Source: JACPRL01 sp035573715 (GTDB lineage Bacteria > Acidobacteriota > Terriglobia > Acidiferrales > 2-02-FULL-67-57). From it: 64,000 bases of DNA. A program made the position numbers and the translations under genes. Under the pieces are notes generated by a model, which worked only from the letters and a program-made list of their open reading frames with translations, was not told the DNA's origin and searched no databases. Location of the stretch: positions 25,165 through 89,164 of the forward strand of contig DATLZZ010000011.1 of assembly GCA_035573715.1 (NCBI GenBank), written 5' to 3'. Shown here piece by piece: positions 54,605 through 63,708 of this stretch (position 1 is the stretch's first letter; every line of letters starts with the position of its first letter).

Positions 54605-56442
54605 TAGATTGTCTCCTCGGTCTCGACCTGCGAAGCGTCCTGGTCGACGAACTGCAGCTCGTAGAGCCGCTGGTAGAGCCCGCCGCGGGCCAGCAACTCT
54701 TCGTGGCGCCCGGCGTCGCGGATTTGCCCGCCTTCGATGACGATGATCTTGTTGGCGCGGCGGATGGTGGAGAGGCGGTGGGCAATGACGAAAGCGGTGC
54801 GGCCCTGCATCAGGTTGGCCAGTGCCTGTTGAACGAGGAGCTCGGATTCAGTGTCGAGCTCGGAAGTGGCTTCGTCGAGAATCAGGATGGGCGCGTTTTT
54901 CAACAGCGCGCGCGCGATGGCCAGCCGCTGGCGCTGGCCGCCGCTCAGCCGCACGCCGCGCTCGCCGATGAGCGTGTCGTAGGCCTGCGGAAGTTGCCGG
55001 ATGAAGTCGTGCGCCAGCGCGGCGCGGGCGGCTTCCTCGACTTCGGCCGGGGTGGCGTCGCGGCGGCCGTAGCGGATGTTGTTGGCCACGCTTTCGTTGA
55101 AGAGCACGGTCTCCTGGGTGACGATGCCGATTTGCGCGCGCAGGGAGGCGAGGCTGACCTCACGGATGTCACGGCCGTCGATGCGAATCGCGCCGGCGGT
55201 GGGATCATAGAAGCGCGGCAGAAGATTGACCAGGGTTGTCTTGCCCGCGCCGCTGGTGCCGACCAGGGCGACGACTTCGCCGGCGTCGGCGGTGAGCGAG
55301 ATGCCGCGCAGCAGGGGCGGGCCGTCGCTGTAGGCGAACCAGATGGAATCGAACTCGATGCGGCGCGAGAAGGGCGGCAGCGGCGGCGCGGCCGGCTTTT
55401 CGGCAACCTCCTCGCGGTGGTCGAGCATCTCGAAAACTTTTTCGGTGGCGCCCAGCGCCTGCTGGAAGTGGCCGTAGATGCCGGCCAAGCGGCGAATCGG
55501 CATGTAGGTGCGCAACAAGGCGGCGACGAAGACGAACATCATCTCCGAAGTCAGGGCACCGGACTGAATGCGCTCGCGGGCGTAGAGCAGGAGCAAGCCG
55601 ACGGTGGCGGCGCCGAGGACCTGCATCAGCGGCGAGGTCAGCGCGTAGTAGCGCACCCAGCGCAGGTTGGTGCGCAGCAGACGCGCGGCGCGCTCGCGGA
55701 AGCGGCCGGTCTCCCACTTCTCCGCCCCGAAGGCCTGCACGATGCGGATGCCGCTGTAGGTTTCCTGTAGAACGTCGTTCAGCGAGCCGAGCTCTTCCTG
55801 GGCGCGGCGGCTCAAGCGGCGGACGTGGCGGCCGATGTAGGCGACGGGCAAGACAATGAGCGGCACGGCAAGAAACGAAACCAGCGACAGACGCCAGTCA
55901 ATTACGAACACGAGAACCAGCAACACCGGCAAGGTGAAGGCCTGACGGAAGAAATCGGTAAGCACGTGCGAGACCGCCGTCTGGACGCGGTCAATGTCGT
56001 TGACGGCGATGGACATCAACTGGCCGGTGCGGTGGCGATGGAAGTAGTTGAGCGACTGGCGCAGGGTGTGGCCGTAAAGCTGGTTGCGCAGGTCCATCAC
56101 CACCGAGTGGCCCAGGCGGTTGACGCAGTACTCGCCGAGGTATTCGCCCGCCGCCATGGCGAGGTAGACGAGGGCGATGGTGCCCACAACCAGCGCGCCT
56201 GCGCTCGCCACCGGCAGGGGGAGAAAATCCTGCAGGAAGTAGGTGCGGCCGACGTAGGGGAGCTCGAGCAGAATGATGTCGCGGCTGGCCGCGCCGGGCT
56301 CGAGGATGAGTTGAGTCACCGGGCGCAGCAGCATCACCGTGACGCCTTCGAGCACACCCACCCCCATCATCAGCGCGCAGCCGGCCACCAGCCAGCTCCG
56401 GTGCGGGCGAATGTAGGCAATCAGCCGATCGAGGTTCCGCAT
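54604..56442 (-). CDS. msbA: MsbA-like lipid A/polysaccharide ABC exporter
   Basis: A 612-residue half-transporter. Six membrane helices precede a nucleotide-binding domain with GTSGAGKTTLV, signature LSGGQRQRLAIARA and ILDEATSELD. This matches exporters that flip lipid A to the outer leaflet of the inner membrane, consistent with the Lpt genes nearby. I start at the ATG at 56442 (MRNLDRLIAYIRPHRSW); upstream frame is Pro/Arg-rich and untypical. A general drug exporter is possible. Confidence 0.85.
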   Translation of the reverse strand: MRNLDRLIAYIRPHRSWLVAGCALMMGVGVLEGVTVMLLRPVTQLILEPGAASRDIILLELPYVGRTYFLQDFLPLPVASAGALVVGTIALVYLAMAAGEYLGEYCVNRLGHSVVMDLRNQLYGHTLRQSLNYFHRHRTGQLMSIAVNDIDRVQTAVSHVLTDFFRQAFTLPVLLVLVFVIDWRLSLVSFLAVPLIVLPVAYIGRHVRRLSRRAQEELGSLNDVLQETYSGIRIVQAFGAEKWETGRFRERAARLLRTNLRWVRYYALTSPLMQVLGAATVGLLLLYARERIQSGALTSEMMFVFVAALLRTYMPIRRLAGIYGHFQQALGATEKVFEMLDHREEVAEKPAAPPLPPFSRRIEFDSIWFAYSDGPPLLRGISLTADAGEVVALVGTSGAGKTTLVNLLPRFYDPTAGAIRIDGRDIREVSLASLRAQIGIVTQETVLFNESVANNIRYGRRDATPAEVEEAARAALAHDFIRQLPQAYDTLIGERGVRLSGGQRQRLAIARALLKNAPILILDEATSELDTESELLVQQALANLMQGRTAFVIAHRLSTIRRANKIIVIEGGQIRDAGRHEELLARGGLYQRLYELQFVDQDASQVETEETI

Positions 56443-56462
56443 TTCAGCTTCGGAGGCTGATT

Positions 56463-57371
56463 TTAGCCTGCTTTGAAGAGGTCGCGGTGGCTGATTTTGA
56501 CGGGGTAGCCCTGGCGGCCGAGCTGGCGCCCGAGGGCTTCGGCGAGCGCAACGGAGCGGTGGCGGCCGCCGGTGCAACCGAAAGCAATGTTGAGGTAGCT
56601 CTTCCCTTCTTCGCGGTAGTGCGGCAGCAGGTACGCGAGCAAGCGGCTGATGTGGCGGACAAACTCGCGCGTCTGCGGGAAAGAAAGCACGTAGCGCGCC
56701 ACGCGGCGGTGCCGCCCGGTGAGCGGCTTGTAGGCCGGCACGAAGTTCGGGTTCGGCAAGAAGCGCACGTCGAAAACCAAATCGGCGTCGGGCGGGACGC
56801 CGAAGCGGTAGCCGAAGCTGATGAGGTTGACCAAAAGCTCGCGGCGACGGGTGGCTTCGGCGAAGCGCTCGACCACGAAGCGACGCAGCTCGTGCGGGGT
56901 GAAGCGGGTGGTGTCAATCTGCAGGTCGGACAGCGCGCGGATGGGCTCCAGCCGCCGCCGCTCCTGGCGGATGCCTTCGCGCACCGGCAGATCACCGAGC
57001 GGGTGGGGGCGGCGGGTTTCGCTGAAGCGGCGCAGCAGCGCGGCGTCGCTGGCTTCGACGAACACCAGCATGACCGGCAGCGTGCGGCGCAGGCGCTGGA
57101 AGAGCGCCGGGAAGCGCTCCAGAGCTTCGCCCTCGCGGATGTCCACGGTGAGGGCGGCGCGTTGGACGTCGCTGCTGCGCATCATCAGGTCGGCAAAGAT
57201 GGGGATGAGCGGGAGCGGCAGGTTGTCGACGCAGTAGTAGCCGAGGTCCTCGAGCGCGCGCAGAACGGAGTTTTTTCCCGAGCCGCTCAGACCGGTGAGG
57301 ATGACGAGGCGCGCCGGGCCGGCGGACTTGGCGCGCGGCGAGCTGGGCTTGGAGCGACGGCGGCGCGCCAT
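56463..57371 (-). CDS. rapZ: RapZ-like RNase adapter / nucleotide-binding protein
   Basis: A 302-residue P-loop protein that in E. coli controls the GlmZ sRNA and cell-wall precursor synthesis. Walker A is GLSGSGKN with Asn where Ser/Thr is usual. DNLPLPLIP, SFGYRFG and the C-terminal FGCTGGRHRSVAL motifs are typical. It follows rpoN with 1 bp between; hpf and ptsN, frequent between these genes elsewhere, are absent. Confidence 0.9.
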   Translation of the reverse strand: MARRRRSKPSSPRAKSAGPARLVILTGLSGSGKNSVLRALEDLGYYCVDNLPLPLIPIFADLMMRSSDVQRAALTVDIREGEALERFPALFQRLRRTLPVMLVFVEASDAALLRRFSETRRPHPLGDLPVREGIRQERRRLEPIRALSDLQIDTTRFTPHELRRFVVERFAEATRRRELLVNLISFGYRFGVPPDADLVFDVRFLPNPNFVPAYKPLTGRHRRVARYVLSFPQTREFVRHISRLLAYLLPHYREEGKSYLNIAFGCTGGRHRSVALAEALGRQLGRQGYPVKISHRDLFKAG

Positions 57372-57372
57372 C

Positions 57373-58806
57373 CTACAGCTTCGCCCGCCGCTGGTGCGTG
57401 CTGGGAATGCGCATGTCCTCGCGGTACTTGGCGACCGTGCGGCGGGTGACCTGGATACCTTCGGCGGCCAGCCGCTGGGCGATCTGCTCGTCGGTGAGCG
57501 GGTGCTCGGGATCCTCCTCCTCGATCATCTTCTTCACGCGGCGCTTCACGGTGAGCAGCGCCGTCATCTGCCCGGCGGGGCCGCCCACGGCTTCGGAGAA
57601 GAAGCGGCGCAGCTCGATGACGCCCTGCGGCGTGTAGGCGTACTTGTTGGCGACGGCGCGGCTGACGGTCGAAGGATGCACGCCGACCTGCTCGGCGACT
57701 TCTTTAATCATCAGGGGCTTCATGTGGTCGAGGCCGTGGTCGAGGAAGTCGCGCTGGCGCTCGCAGATAATCTCGCACACTCGCTGGATAGTGTGCTTGC
57801 GCTGTTGGATGTTCTTCAGCAACTGCACGGCCGAGGCGAAGCGCTCCTTGACGTAGTTGCGCACCTCGGCGGGCGCGGCGCGGCGGTCGAGCAGGCGGCG
57901 ATAAAGCGGGCTCAGCCGCAACTGCGGCAGGTCGTCTTCACTCAGCAGCACCTGATACTCGTTGCCCACCTTGACGAAAAACACGTCGGGCTCGATGGGG
58001 GTGGCCTGGGTGCGGTTATAGCGCAGCCCCGGACGGGGGTCGCAGCGCTTGATGACTTCGACGGCCAGCAGCACGGCGGGCAGCGGCCGGTTCAGCGCCC
58101 GGGAGATTTCCCGATACTGCTTGTTCTGGAGCTGCTTGAGGTGGTCGGCGACAATTTGCTGCGCGAGCGTATTCTCGGGCTCGAGCGTGCGCAGTTGCAG
58201 CAGCAGGCACTCCTGCAGGTCGCGCGCCGCCACGCCCAGCGGGTCAAACTCCTGCACCAGCTTGAGGGCTTGCTCGACGTGGGCCAGCTCGTGCTCGCCG
58301 CTCTGGGCGATTTCCTCCAGCGTGGCGGTCAGATAGCCGTCCTCATTCAGGTTGCCGATGATGGAGGAAGCGGCGGCTTTGACCTCCTCGGGGGCGACGC
58401 TGAGGCTGAGCTGCCATTCGAGGTGGTCGGTGAGAGTGGTCGGCGGCGAGACAAAGTTCTCGAAGGCGGGCCGCTCGATGTCCTCGCGTTCCTGGCGGCG
58501 CTCGGTGGCGTCGGCGTATTCCTCGAAGATGGCGTTGACGTCGAAGTCCTCGTAGGGGTCGGCGGCCTCCTCGCGGGGCGGTTCGCTTTCAGCGCTCTCG
58601 AAGCCGTCGTCGGTGGCTTCGCGCTCGCGCGGCAGGCCGTCTTCGCCGATTTCCTCCAGCACCGGGTTCTGCATCAGCTCCTGCTCGATCATCTGGCGCA
58701 GCTCCAGGCGGTTGAGCTGGAGCAGGCTGACCATCTGCACCAGGCTCGGGGTGAGGATCTGCTTCTGCGTGACTTTGAGCTGAAGCTTGGGATCGAAGCC
58801 GCCCAT
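57373..58806 (-). CDS. rpoN: RNA polymerase sigma-54 factor
   Basis: A 477-residue sigma-54. The Gln/Leu-rich region I (LQLKVTQKQILTPSLVQMVSLLQLNRLELRQMI), acidic region II, core-binding domain and the RpoN box (ARRTVAKYRE) near the C-terminus are complete. It directs transcription from -24/-12 promoters with AAA+ activators. It follows lptB, a common order. Confidence 0.95.
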   Translation of the reverse strand: MGGFDPKLQLKVTQKQILTPSLVQMVSLLQLNRLELRQMIEQELMQNPVLEEIGEDGLPREREATDDGFESAESEPPREEAADPYEDFDVNAIFEEYADATERRQEREDIERPAFENFVSPPTTLTDHLEWQLSLSVAPEEVKAAASSIIGNLNEDGYLTATLEEIAQSGEHELAHVEQALKLVQEFDPLGVAARDLQECLLLQLRTLEPENTLAQQIVADHLKQLQNKQYREISRALNRPLPAVLLAVEVIKRCDPRPGLRYNRTQATPIEPDVFFVKVGNEYQVLLSEDDLPQLRLSPLYRRLLDRRAAPAEVRNYVKERFASAVQLLKNIQQRKHTIQRVCEIICERQRDFLDHGLDHMKPLMIKEVAEQVGVHPSTVSRAVANKYAYTPQGVIELRRFFSEAVGGPAGQMTALLTVKRRVKKMIEEEDPEHPLTDEQIAQRLAAEGIQVTRRTVAKYREDMRIPSTHQRRAKL

Positions 58807-58813
58807 GGTTGTC

Positions 58814-59539
58814 CTAGTGCAACTGGAACTGCTCGCCCAGGTAGATGCGACGCACTTCGGGGTCGCTGCTCAGCTCCTGAGGAGTGCCGGCGCGGAAGAT
58901 GCGCCCGTTGTGAATGATGTAGGCGCGGTCGGTGACCCGCAGGGTTTCGCGCACGTTGTGGTCGGTCACCAGAACGCCGATCCGGCGTTGCTTGAGGTCG
59001 ACGACGATTTTCTGGATGTCGAGCACCGTCACCGGGTCGATGCCGGAGAAAGGCTCGTCGAGCAGAATGAAGGACGGCGAAAGCACCAGCGCGCGGGCGA
59101 TTTCCACCCGGCGGCGCTCGCCGCCGGAGAGCGTGTCGGCACGGTGGCGGCGCAGGTGCGCCAGGCCCATCAAGTCCAGCAACTCTTCCAGGCGCTCGCG
59201 CCGCTCCGAGCCTTCCATCGGCAGCGTTTCGAGCACCGCGAGAATGTTTTCTTCCACGCTGAGCTTGCGGAACACCGAGGGCTCCTGCGGCAGGTAGCCC
59301 AGGCCGTTGCGCGCCCGCAGGTACATGGGGAAACTGGTGAGGTCGGTGCCGTTCAGCAGGACGCGGCCGGAATCGGGGCGCGTCAGTCCGACCAACAGAT
59401 GAAAGGTTGTGGTCTTGCCGGCACCGTTGGGACCCAGCAGGCCGACGACTTCACCCGGAGAAATCTGGAGACTGACCCCGTCAACTACTTTTCGTCCTCG
59501 ATAACTCTTGCTGAGGTCGACGGCGGTCAACTGCAGCAT
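58814..59539 (-). CDS. lptB: LPS export ABC transporter ATPase LptB
   Basis: A 241-residue ATPase powering LPS extraction. Walker A GPNGAGKTTTF, signature LSGGERRRVEIARAL and Walker B FILLDEPFSGIDP are intact. It starts 3 bp after the LptC-LptA gene and precedes rpoN, as in many Gram-negatives. LptF/G permeases lie elsewhere. Confidence 0.94.
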   Translation of the reverse strand: MLQLTAVDLSKSYRGRKVVDGVSLQISPGEVVGLLGPNGAGKTTTFHLLVGLTRPDSGRVLLNGTDLTSFPMYLRARNGLGYLPQEPSVFRKLSVEENILAVLETLPMEGSERRERLEELLDLMGLAHLRRHRADTLSGGERRRVEIARALVLSPSFILLDEPFSGIDPVTVLDIQKIVVDLKQRRIGVLVTDHNVRETLRVTDRAYIIHNGRIFRAGTPQELSSDPEVRRIYLGEQFQLH

Positions 59540-59542
59540 GGC

Positions 59543-61723
59543 TCAGCGCGTCCACGGGCGACGAGTGACGGTGCGAGTACCTTCCGCGGATTCAACTCGC
59601 AGCGTACCATCGGCCAAAAACAAAGTCAAACGATCGCCCGCGGTGCTGCCGCGGGCGGGATCAACGATTTTCGGCGCGCCACCCCAGAGGGAAACGGTCT
59701 GCGCGGCGGCGCTGTACTCGGCGCGCTCGCCGCTGGCCTGCGCCGTTCCCTGCTCGATGACCACACCGCCGCGGGCCAGCGCGCGCTCGAGGCCGCCGGC
59801 ATTGCCCTGCGCGCCGGGAGCGAGGAACAGCTCGACCTCCGGCGCCCGCAGCGTGCCGAAGTCGTTGTGCGCCACCACCTGACCCTCGAACAGAACGCGG
59901 CGCTCGCCTTCGACGTAGGTGGCGCGTTGCGAGACGACCTCGACCAGGCGACGTTTCTCGGCTTCCGGTGAGTCCTTGCGCGCTTCGACGAACAAGCCGG
60001 AGACCGAACCGGCAGCCACCAGCCGGCGGGGATTTTCATGGAGATCAATCGTGCTCGCGGCGAGGCGGCTTTCGCCCTGCCAGAGGCGGGCGCGGCCTTC
60101 GTAGCGGGCGCGGCCGGTGGAGCGCTCGGCGCGGAGCTTGTCGGCGGCAAGTTGCACTGGCTCGCCGGTGCCGAAGCCGGGCCCGTCGCGGCCGATGGAG
60201 CGATACGTCGTGCGGACGTCGCCTTCAGCGCGGAGAATCTCGATTTTCTCCTCGATCTCAATCACGCGCGCGGTGGTGCGCGTGGTGGCATCCCAAAACA
60301 CCGGCTGCTCGCGCAGGCGATAGAGGGCGTCGGCGGCGGAGTAGTGGGCGCGACCAGCTTCAGCCTGCCAGTGCTCGTTCTGGTAGCGGAACTGCCCCCA
60401 CTGCTCGGCCTCGGCCACGCGGCCGGCGTCGTCGAAGCGGGCGCGCAGCTCCCGGCTCATCGAGCTTTGCGACCCGGCGCCCGGACGCGCGAGCTTCATC
60501 TGCACCGCGCCGGAGGCACTCAAGCCGCGCAGGCGATCCTTGCTTTCGAACTGCAAATCAATGCGCTCGGCGGTGAGGGCCCGCTCTTCGCCTTGCGGCG
60601 TGCGCAATGTGAGCGTGGGGCGCGCGCGCGCGGTGAGAACCTGCTTGTTGCCCTGGAGCGTCAGCTCCATCGTCGGCGCGCGCAGCTCGCGGGTCTGGTC
60701 GGAAAGCGTCGAGAGCAGTCGCGCCGAGCCCGACGCGGTGACGCGTTCGGCGTCGCCGCTGGCTGCGGCGAAGAAGAGAACCGCCTCGTCGCAGTTGAGT
60801 TGCTCTCTGGATTTGGCGCCTTGCCGCTCGATAAACACCTGCCCGGTGGCGCGGAGTTGCGTGAGGCGGCCTTCCGCGCCGAAGTCGGCGACGAGCTGCG
60901 CCGCGCGGGCGCCGGCGGCCCCGTCGGCGTAGCGGCCGGAGGCGCGCACGTTGCCGCTGGCTTCAATCTTGCGGACCTGAAAGTTGGAATCCAGTTCCAT
61001 GCGAAGACGATTGGAAACCAATGCGCGCTCCCCCTGGCGCACCTCGAGCGGCGCCACCAGCTCAAAAGCCTGCTGGCGGGCAAAGAAGAGCAACTGCGCG
61101 GCGCGAATCGTGACCGGCGCGCTGCCGCGCGCGGCTTCAATCGCCACCTGCTTCTCCAGCGAGACCGCGGGGTCGGTGCCCTGGTAGCGCAGTCCGAGGG
61201 CCTCGCCGCTGCCTTGAGGAAACGAAAAGCGCACGGGCTCGTCGGTCCAGGCGGAGCCCGAGGCGGGGTCGAAGTGGACGGCGGCGGTGGTCAACCGAAC
61301 CGAACGGTTTGGGTCGGCGGCGCCGGCGCTGCTGCTGACGCGCACGCTGACTTCGCCCGGGCAGAGGATCTGGCCGGTGCCTTCGACGTCGTACTCGCAG
61401 CGCGCGGTGTGGATTTCATCGGAGCGCTCGCCGCGGTGGCCGTAGACCTTGACGACGACGTTTTCGAGCACCGTCGTCTTGCCCGCCCGCTCGGTGGTCC
61501 GCGCGGCTTCGACCGTAAACAGCGTCTGGCCGCCTTCGGAGCGCGACAGGGTGAAGCGCTCGGCCTGTTGCTGGACGTCGCCCGGCACGCTGGCGGGCGC
61601 GGCGCGGCGGGCCTGGTAGGCCTGCCAGCGGCGCAGGCCGTAGTTGGCGGCGACAATCAGCGTCACGGCGATCAGCGCGTAGAGCACCAGGCGGCGAATC
61701 AGCGCAATGGGCGCCTGCTTCAT
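59543..61723 (-). CDS. LptC-LptA/OstA fusion, LPS transport protein
   Basis: A 726-residue protein. An N-terminal membrane anchor (LVLYALIAVTLIVAANYGL) leads into an LptC-like region (RFTLSRSEGGQTLFTVEAARTTER), then several OstA/LptA-type beta-jellyroll segments rich in motifs such as AARGSAPVTIRAAQLLFF and VSQRATYVEGERRVLFEGQVVAHNDFGTLRAPEVEL. Separate LptC (~190 aa) and LptA (~185 aa) are usual; here they are one long bridge, probably several jellyrolls spanning the periplasm. It is next to lptB, so Lpt function is well supported. Confidence 0.85.
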   Translation of the reverse strand: MKQAPIALIRRLVLYALIAVTLIVAANYGLRRWQAYQARRAAPASVPGDVQQQAERFTLSRSEGGQTLFTVEAARTTERAGKTTVLENVVVKVYGHRGERSDEIHTARCEYDVEGTGQILCPGEVSVRVSSSAGAADPNRSVRLTTAAVHFDPASGSAWTDEPVRFSFPQGSGEALGLRYQGTDPAVSLEKQVAIEAARGSAPVTIRAAQLLFFARQQAFELVAPLEVRQGERALVSNRLRMELDSNFQVRKIEASGNVRASGRYADGAAGARAAQLVADFGAEGRLTQLRATGQVFIERQGAKSREQLNCDEAVLFFAAASGDAERVTASGSARLLSTLSDQTRELRAPTMELTLQGNKQVLTARARPTLTLRTPQGEERALTAERIDLQFESKDRLRGLSASGAVQMKLARPGAGSQSSMSRELRARFDDAGRVAEAEQWGQFRYQNEHWQAEAGRAHYSAADALYRLREQPVFWDATTRTTARVIEIEEKIEILRAEGDVRTTYRSIGRDGPGFGTGEPVQLAADKLRAERSTGRARYEGRARLWQGESRLAASTIDLHENPRRLVAAGSVSGLFVEARKDSPEAEKRRLVEVVSQRATYVEGERRVLFEGQVVAHNDFGTLRAPEVELFLAPGAQGNAGGLERALARGGVVIEQGTAQASGERAEYSAAAQTVSLWGGAPKIVDPARGSTAGDRLTLFLADGTLRVESAEGTRTVTRRPWTR

Positions 61724-61749
61724 CGCTCTTCTCTCACCGTTTCAGTATA

Positions 61750-61813
61750 GCCACAAAGACGCGAAGACACGAGGAAGGCTTTTGAAAAAACACCAAGCTT
61801 GTGACTTTGTGGC
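61750..61813. repeat. Inverted repeat of the CACAAAG family
   Basis: GCCACAAAG (61750-61758) and CTTTGTGGC (61805-61813) flank a 46-bp loop between lptCA and the aldehyde dehydrogenase gene. No T-tract. It looks like a dispersed intergenic repeat distinct from the ACCACGGATG family. Confidence 0.5.
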
Positions 61814-61820
61814 CTAGTGG

Positions 61821-63614
61821 CTAATTGCCGCGGCGGGCGAGAGGGGCTTCGACTTCGACAAAGACGCCGTTGTCGTTGCCGAGGTCGCGGGCGGCGGGGG
61901 TAACGATGCTGCGCGGGGAGACGTAGATTTTTTCCGAGCGCGCCAGCGCGGCGCGGACATCGCTCTCGCTGACGAACTCGGCCGGGCGAGGACCCGATAC
62001 CCCGGCGGCAGGCGCCGGCGGGCTCGGCGCTTGGGCGGAGGGCGGGCCGGGATCGTGCCCGGGGTTCGATTCGCCCCTGGGAACGCCTTTCTGCGAGAGG
62101 AAGCGCTCGACAACGCGGGCGATGGTGGCGCGGTCAGGCTGGGTGATGGCGCTGGAGGTTGGAGCAGCCGCAGCGACAGGCGCCGGCGGTGGAGGCGGAG
62201 AAAGCGGCGCGGCTGACGCCAGTGGCGAGCTGAGTCGCGCGGGCGGTTGCTCGACCGGCTTCGTTTCCCAGGCGATGCGTTTGACGTTCATCAGGTGTTT
62301 GGGGCTGATGTTGTCGGAAGTAATGTTGCCGCCGGGGGCGCCGCAGCCGAGCGTCATCGAAGGAAACAGGCGCGTGGTGGCGCCCACCGAGCCGAGCGAG
62401 GCGGGCGTGTTCACCATCACCCGGTAGGCGCGCACGCGCTGGCCGAACTCGCGGATGATGGCGTCGCTCTGCGAATGAATCGCAATCGTGTGCCCGAGGC
62501 CGCCGAACTCCAGCAGGCGATTGCAAACCTCGATCCCCTCCTGGTAGTTCTTCACCGTGTAAAAGGCCAGAATTGGCGAGAGCTTTTCGAGCGAGAGCGG
62601 GTGCTCGCGGCCGATGCCGGTGAGCTCGGCGACCAGCACGCGCGTCGCCGCCGGCACCTGGAAGCCGGCCACCTGCGCCACCACCGGCGCGGCGCGCCCC
62701 ACAATCTTCGGGTTGGGCACGCCGGTGTCCGGCCGGATGACGATGCGGCTGAGCGCGTCGATTTCCTTGGCGTTGAGGAAGTAGGCGCCCTGCTCGCGCA
62801 ACTCGTGGAGCACGGCGGCGCGAATCGGCTCGTCGCAGACAATGGACTGCTCCGACGAGCACAGCGTGCCGTTGTCGAACGTTTTCCCGGCGATGATGTC
62901 GGCGACCGCCTTGCGTACGACCGCCGTGCGCTCGATGTAGGCGGGCACGTTGCCCGGGCCCACGCCAAGCGCCGGCTTGCCTGAGCTGTAGGCGGCGCGC
63001 ACCAGCCCGGTGCCGCCAGTGGCGAGAATGAGGGCGACGCGCCGGTGGCGCATCAGTTCCTGCGTGGCCTGCATGGTGACTTGCGTCATGCAGCCGATGA
63101 GCCCTTCGGGCGCGCCCGCCTTCAGCGCCGCCTTGAGGAGCACGTCGGCGGTGGCGCAGATGCAGCGCCTGGCGGTCGGGTGCGGACTGAGCACGATGGC
63201 GTTGCGCGCCTTGAGCGAGATGAGCGTCTTGTAAATCGCCGTCGACGTGGGGTTGGTCGAAGGAATGATGGCGGCCACCACGCCCACCGGCTCGGCCACT
63301 TCCACGATGGCGTTTTCGCGGTCCTCGCGAATGATGCCGACGGTTTTCAGCCCCCGGATGGCGCGGTGCACGTCCTCGGCGGCCAACTTGTTCTTGCGGA
63401 TTTTGTCGGCGACGTTTCCGTAGCCGGTTTCTTCCACCGCCAGCCGCGCCAGCGGCTCGGCCTCGCGGCTGGCGGCTTCGGCGACCGCCTCGATGACCGC
63501 GTCAATCTGCGCCTGGGAAAAAGTCGCCCAGCGCTTCTGCGCCTCGTGGGCGCGCGCCACTAGGTCGCGCACCTGCTGGAGCGATAGCAGGTCGGGGTCG
63601 TGGACTTTTTCCAT
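61821..63614 (-). CDS. CoA-acylating aldehyde dehydrogenase, PduP/EutE type, with microcompartment-like C-terminal tail
   Basis: A 597-residue enzyme (start ATG 63614, MEKVHDPDLL). It oxidises aldehyde with CoA and NAD. The core follows EutE/PduP, with NGTLCSSEQS holding the catalytic Cys. After residue about 460 comes a Pro/Ala linker, a short amphipathic helix (RATIARVVERFLSQ) of the type that targets enzymes into bacterial microcompartments, a second linker, and a terminal segment (VRAALARSEKIYVSPRSIVTPAARDLG). A microcompartment locus would be expected to the right, beyond the window. TTGACC-17-TAGGCT at 63638-63666 supports this start. Full AdhE is excluded (no alcohol dehydrogenase half). 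Confidence 0.85.
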   Translation of the reverse strand: MEKVHDPDLLSLQQVRDLVARAHEAQKRWATFSQAQIDAVIEAVAEAASREAEPLARLAVEETGYGNVADKIRKNKLAAEDVHRAIRGLKTVGIIREDRENAIVEVAEPVGVVAAIIPSTNPTSTAIYKTLISLKARNAIVLSPHPTARRCICATADVLLKAALKAGAPEGLIGCMTQVTMQATQELMRHRRVALILATGGTGLVRAAYSSGKPALGVGPGNVPAYIERTAVVRKAVADIIAGKTFDNGTLCSSEQSIVCDEPIRAAVLHELREQGAYFLNAKEIDALSRIVIRPDTGVPNPKIVGRAAPVVAQVAGFQVPAATRVLVAELTGIGREHPLSLEKLSPILAFYTVKNYQEGIEVCNRLLEFGGLGHTIAIHSQSDAIIREFGQRVRAYRVMVNTPASLGSVGATTRLFPSMTLGCGAPGGNITSDNISPKHLMNVKRIAWETKPVEQPPARLSSPLASAAPLSPPPPPAPVAAAAPTSSAITQPDRATIARVVERFLSQKGVPRGESNPGHDPGPPSAQAPSPPAPAAGVSGPRPAEFVSESDVRAALARSEKIYVSPRSIVTPAARDLGNDNGVFVEVEAPLARRGN

Positions 63615-63676
63615 GGGGTCAGTGCCGGAGGAGCGGCAGCCTAGCACGCCCGCCCGCTCGGGTCAACCAGAGGAAT

Positions 63677-63708
63677 GGAACCACGGATGGACACAGATGA
63701 GCACAGAT
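63677..63708. repeat. Dispersed repeat copy near the right edge
   Basis: Single 32-bp copy: GGAACCACGGATGG, then two CACAGAT units. Nearly matches the copy upstream of hisS. Confidence 0.7.
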
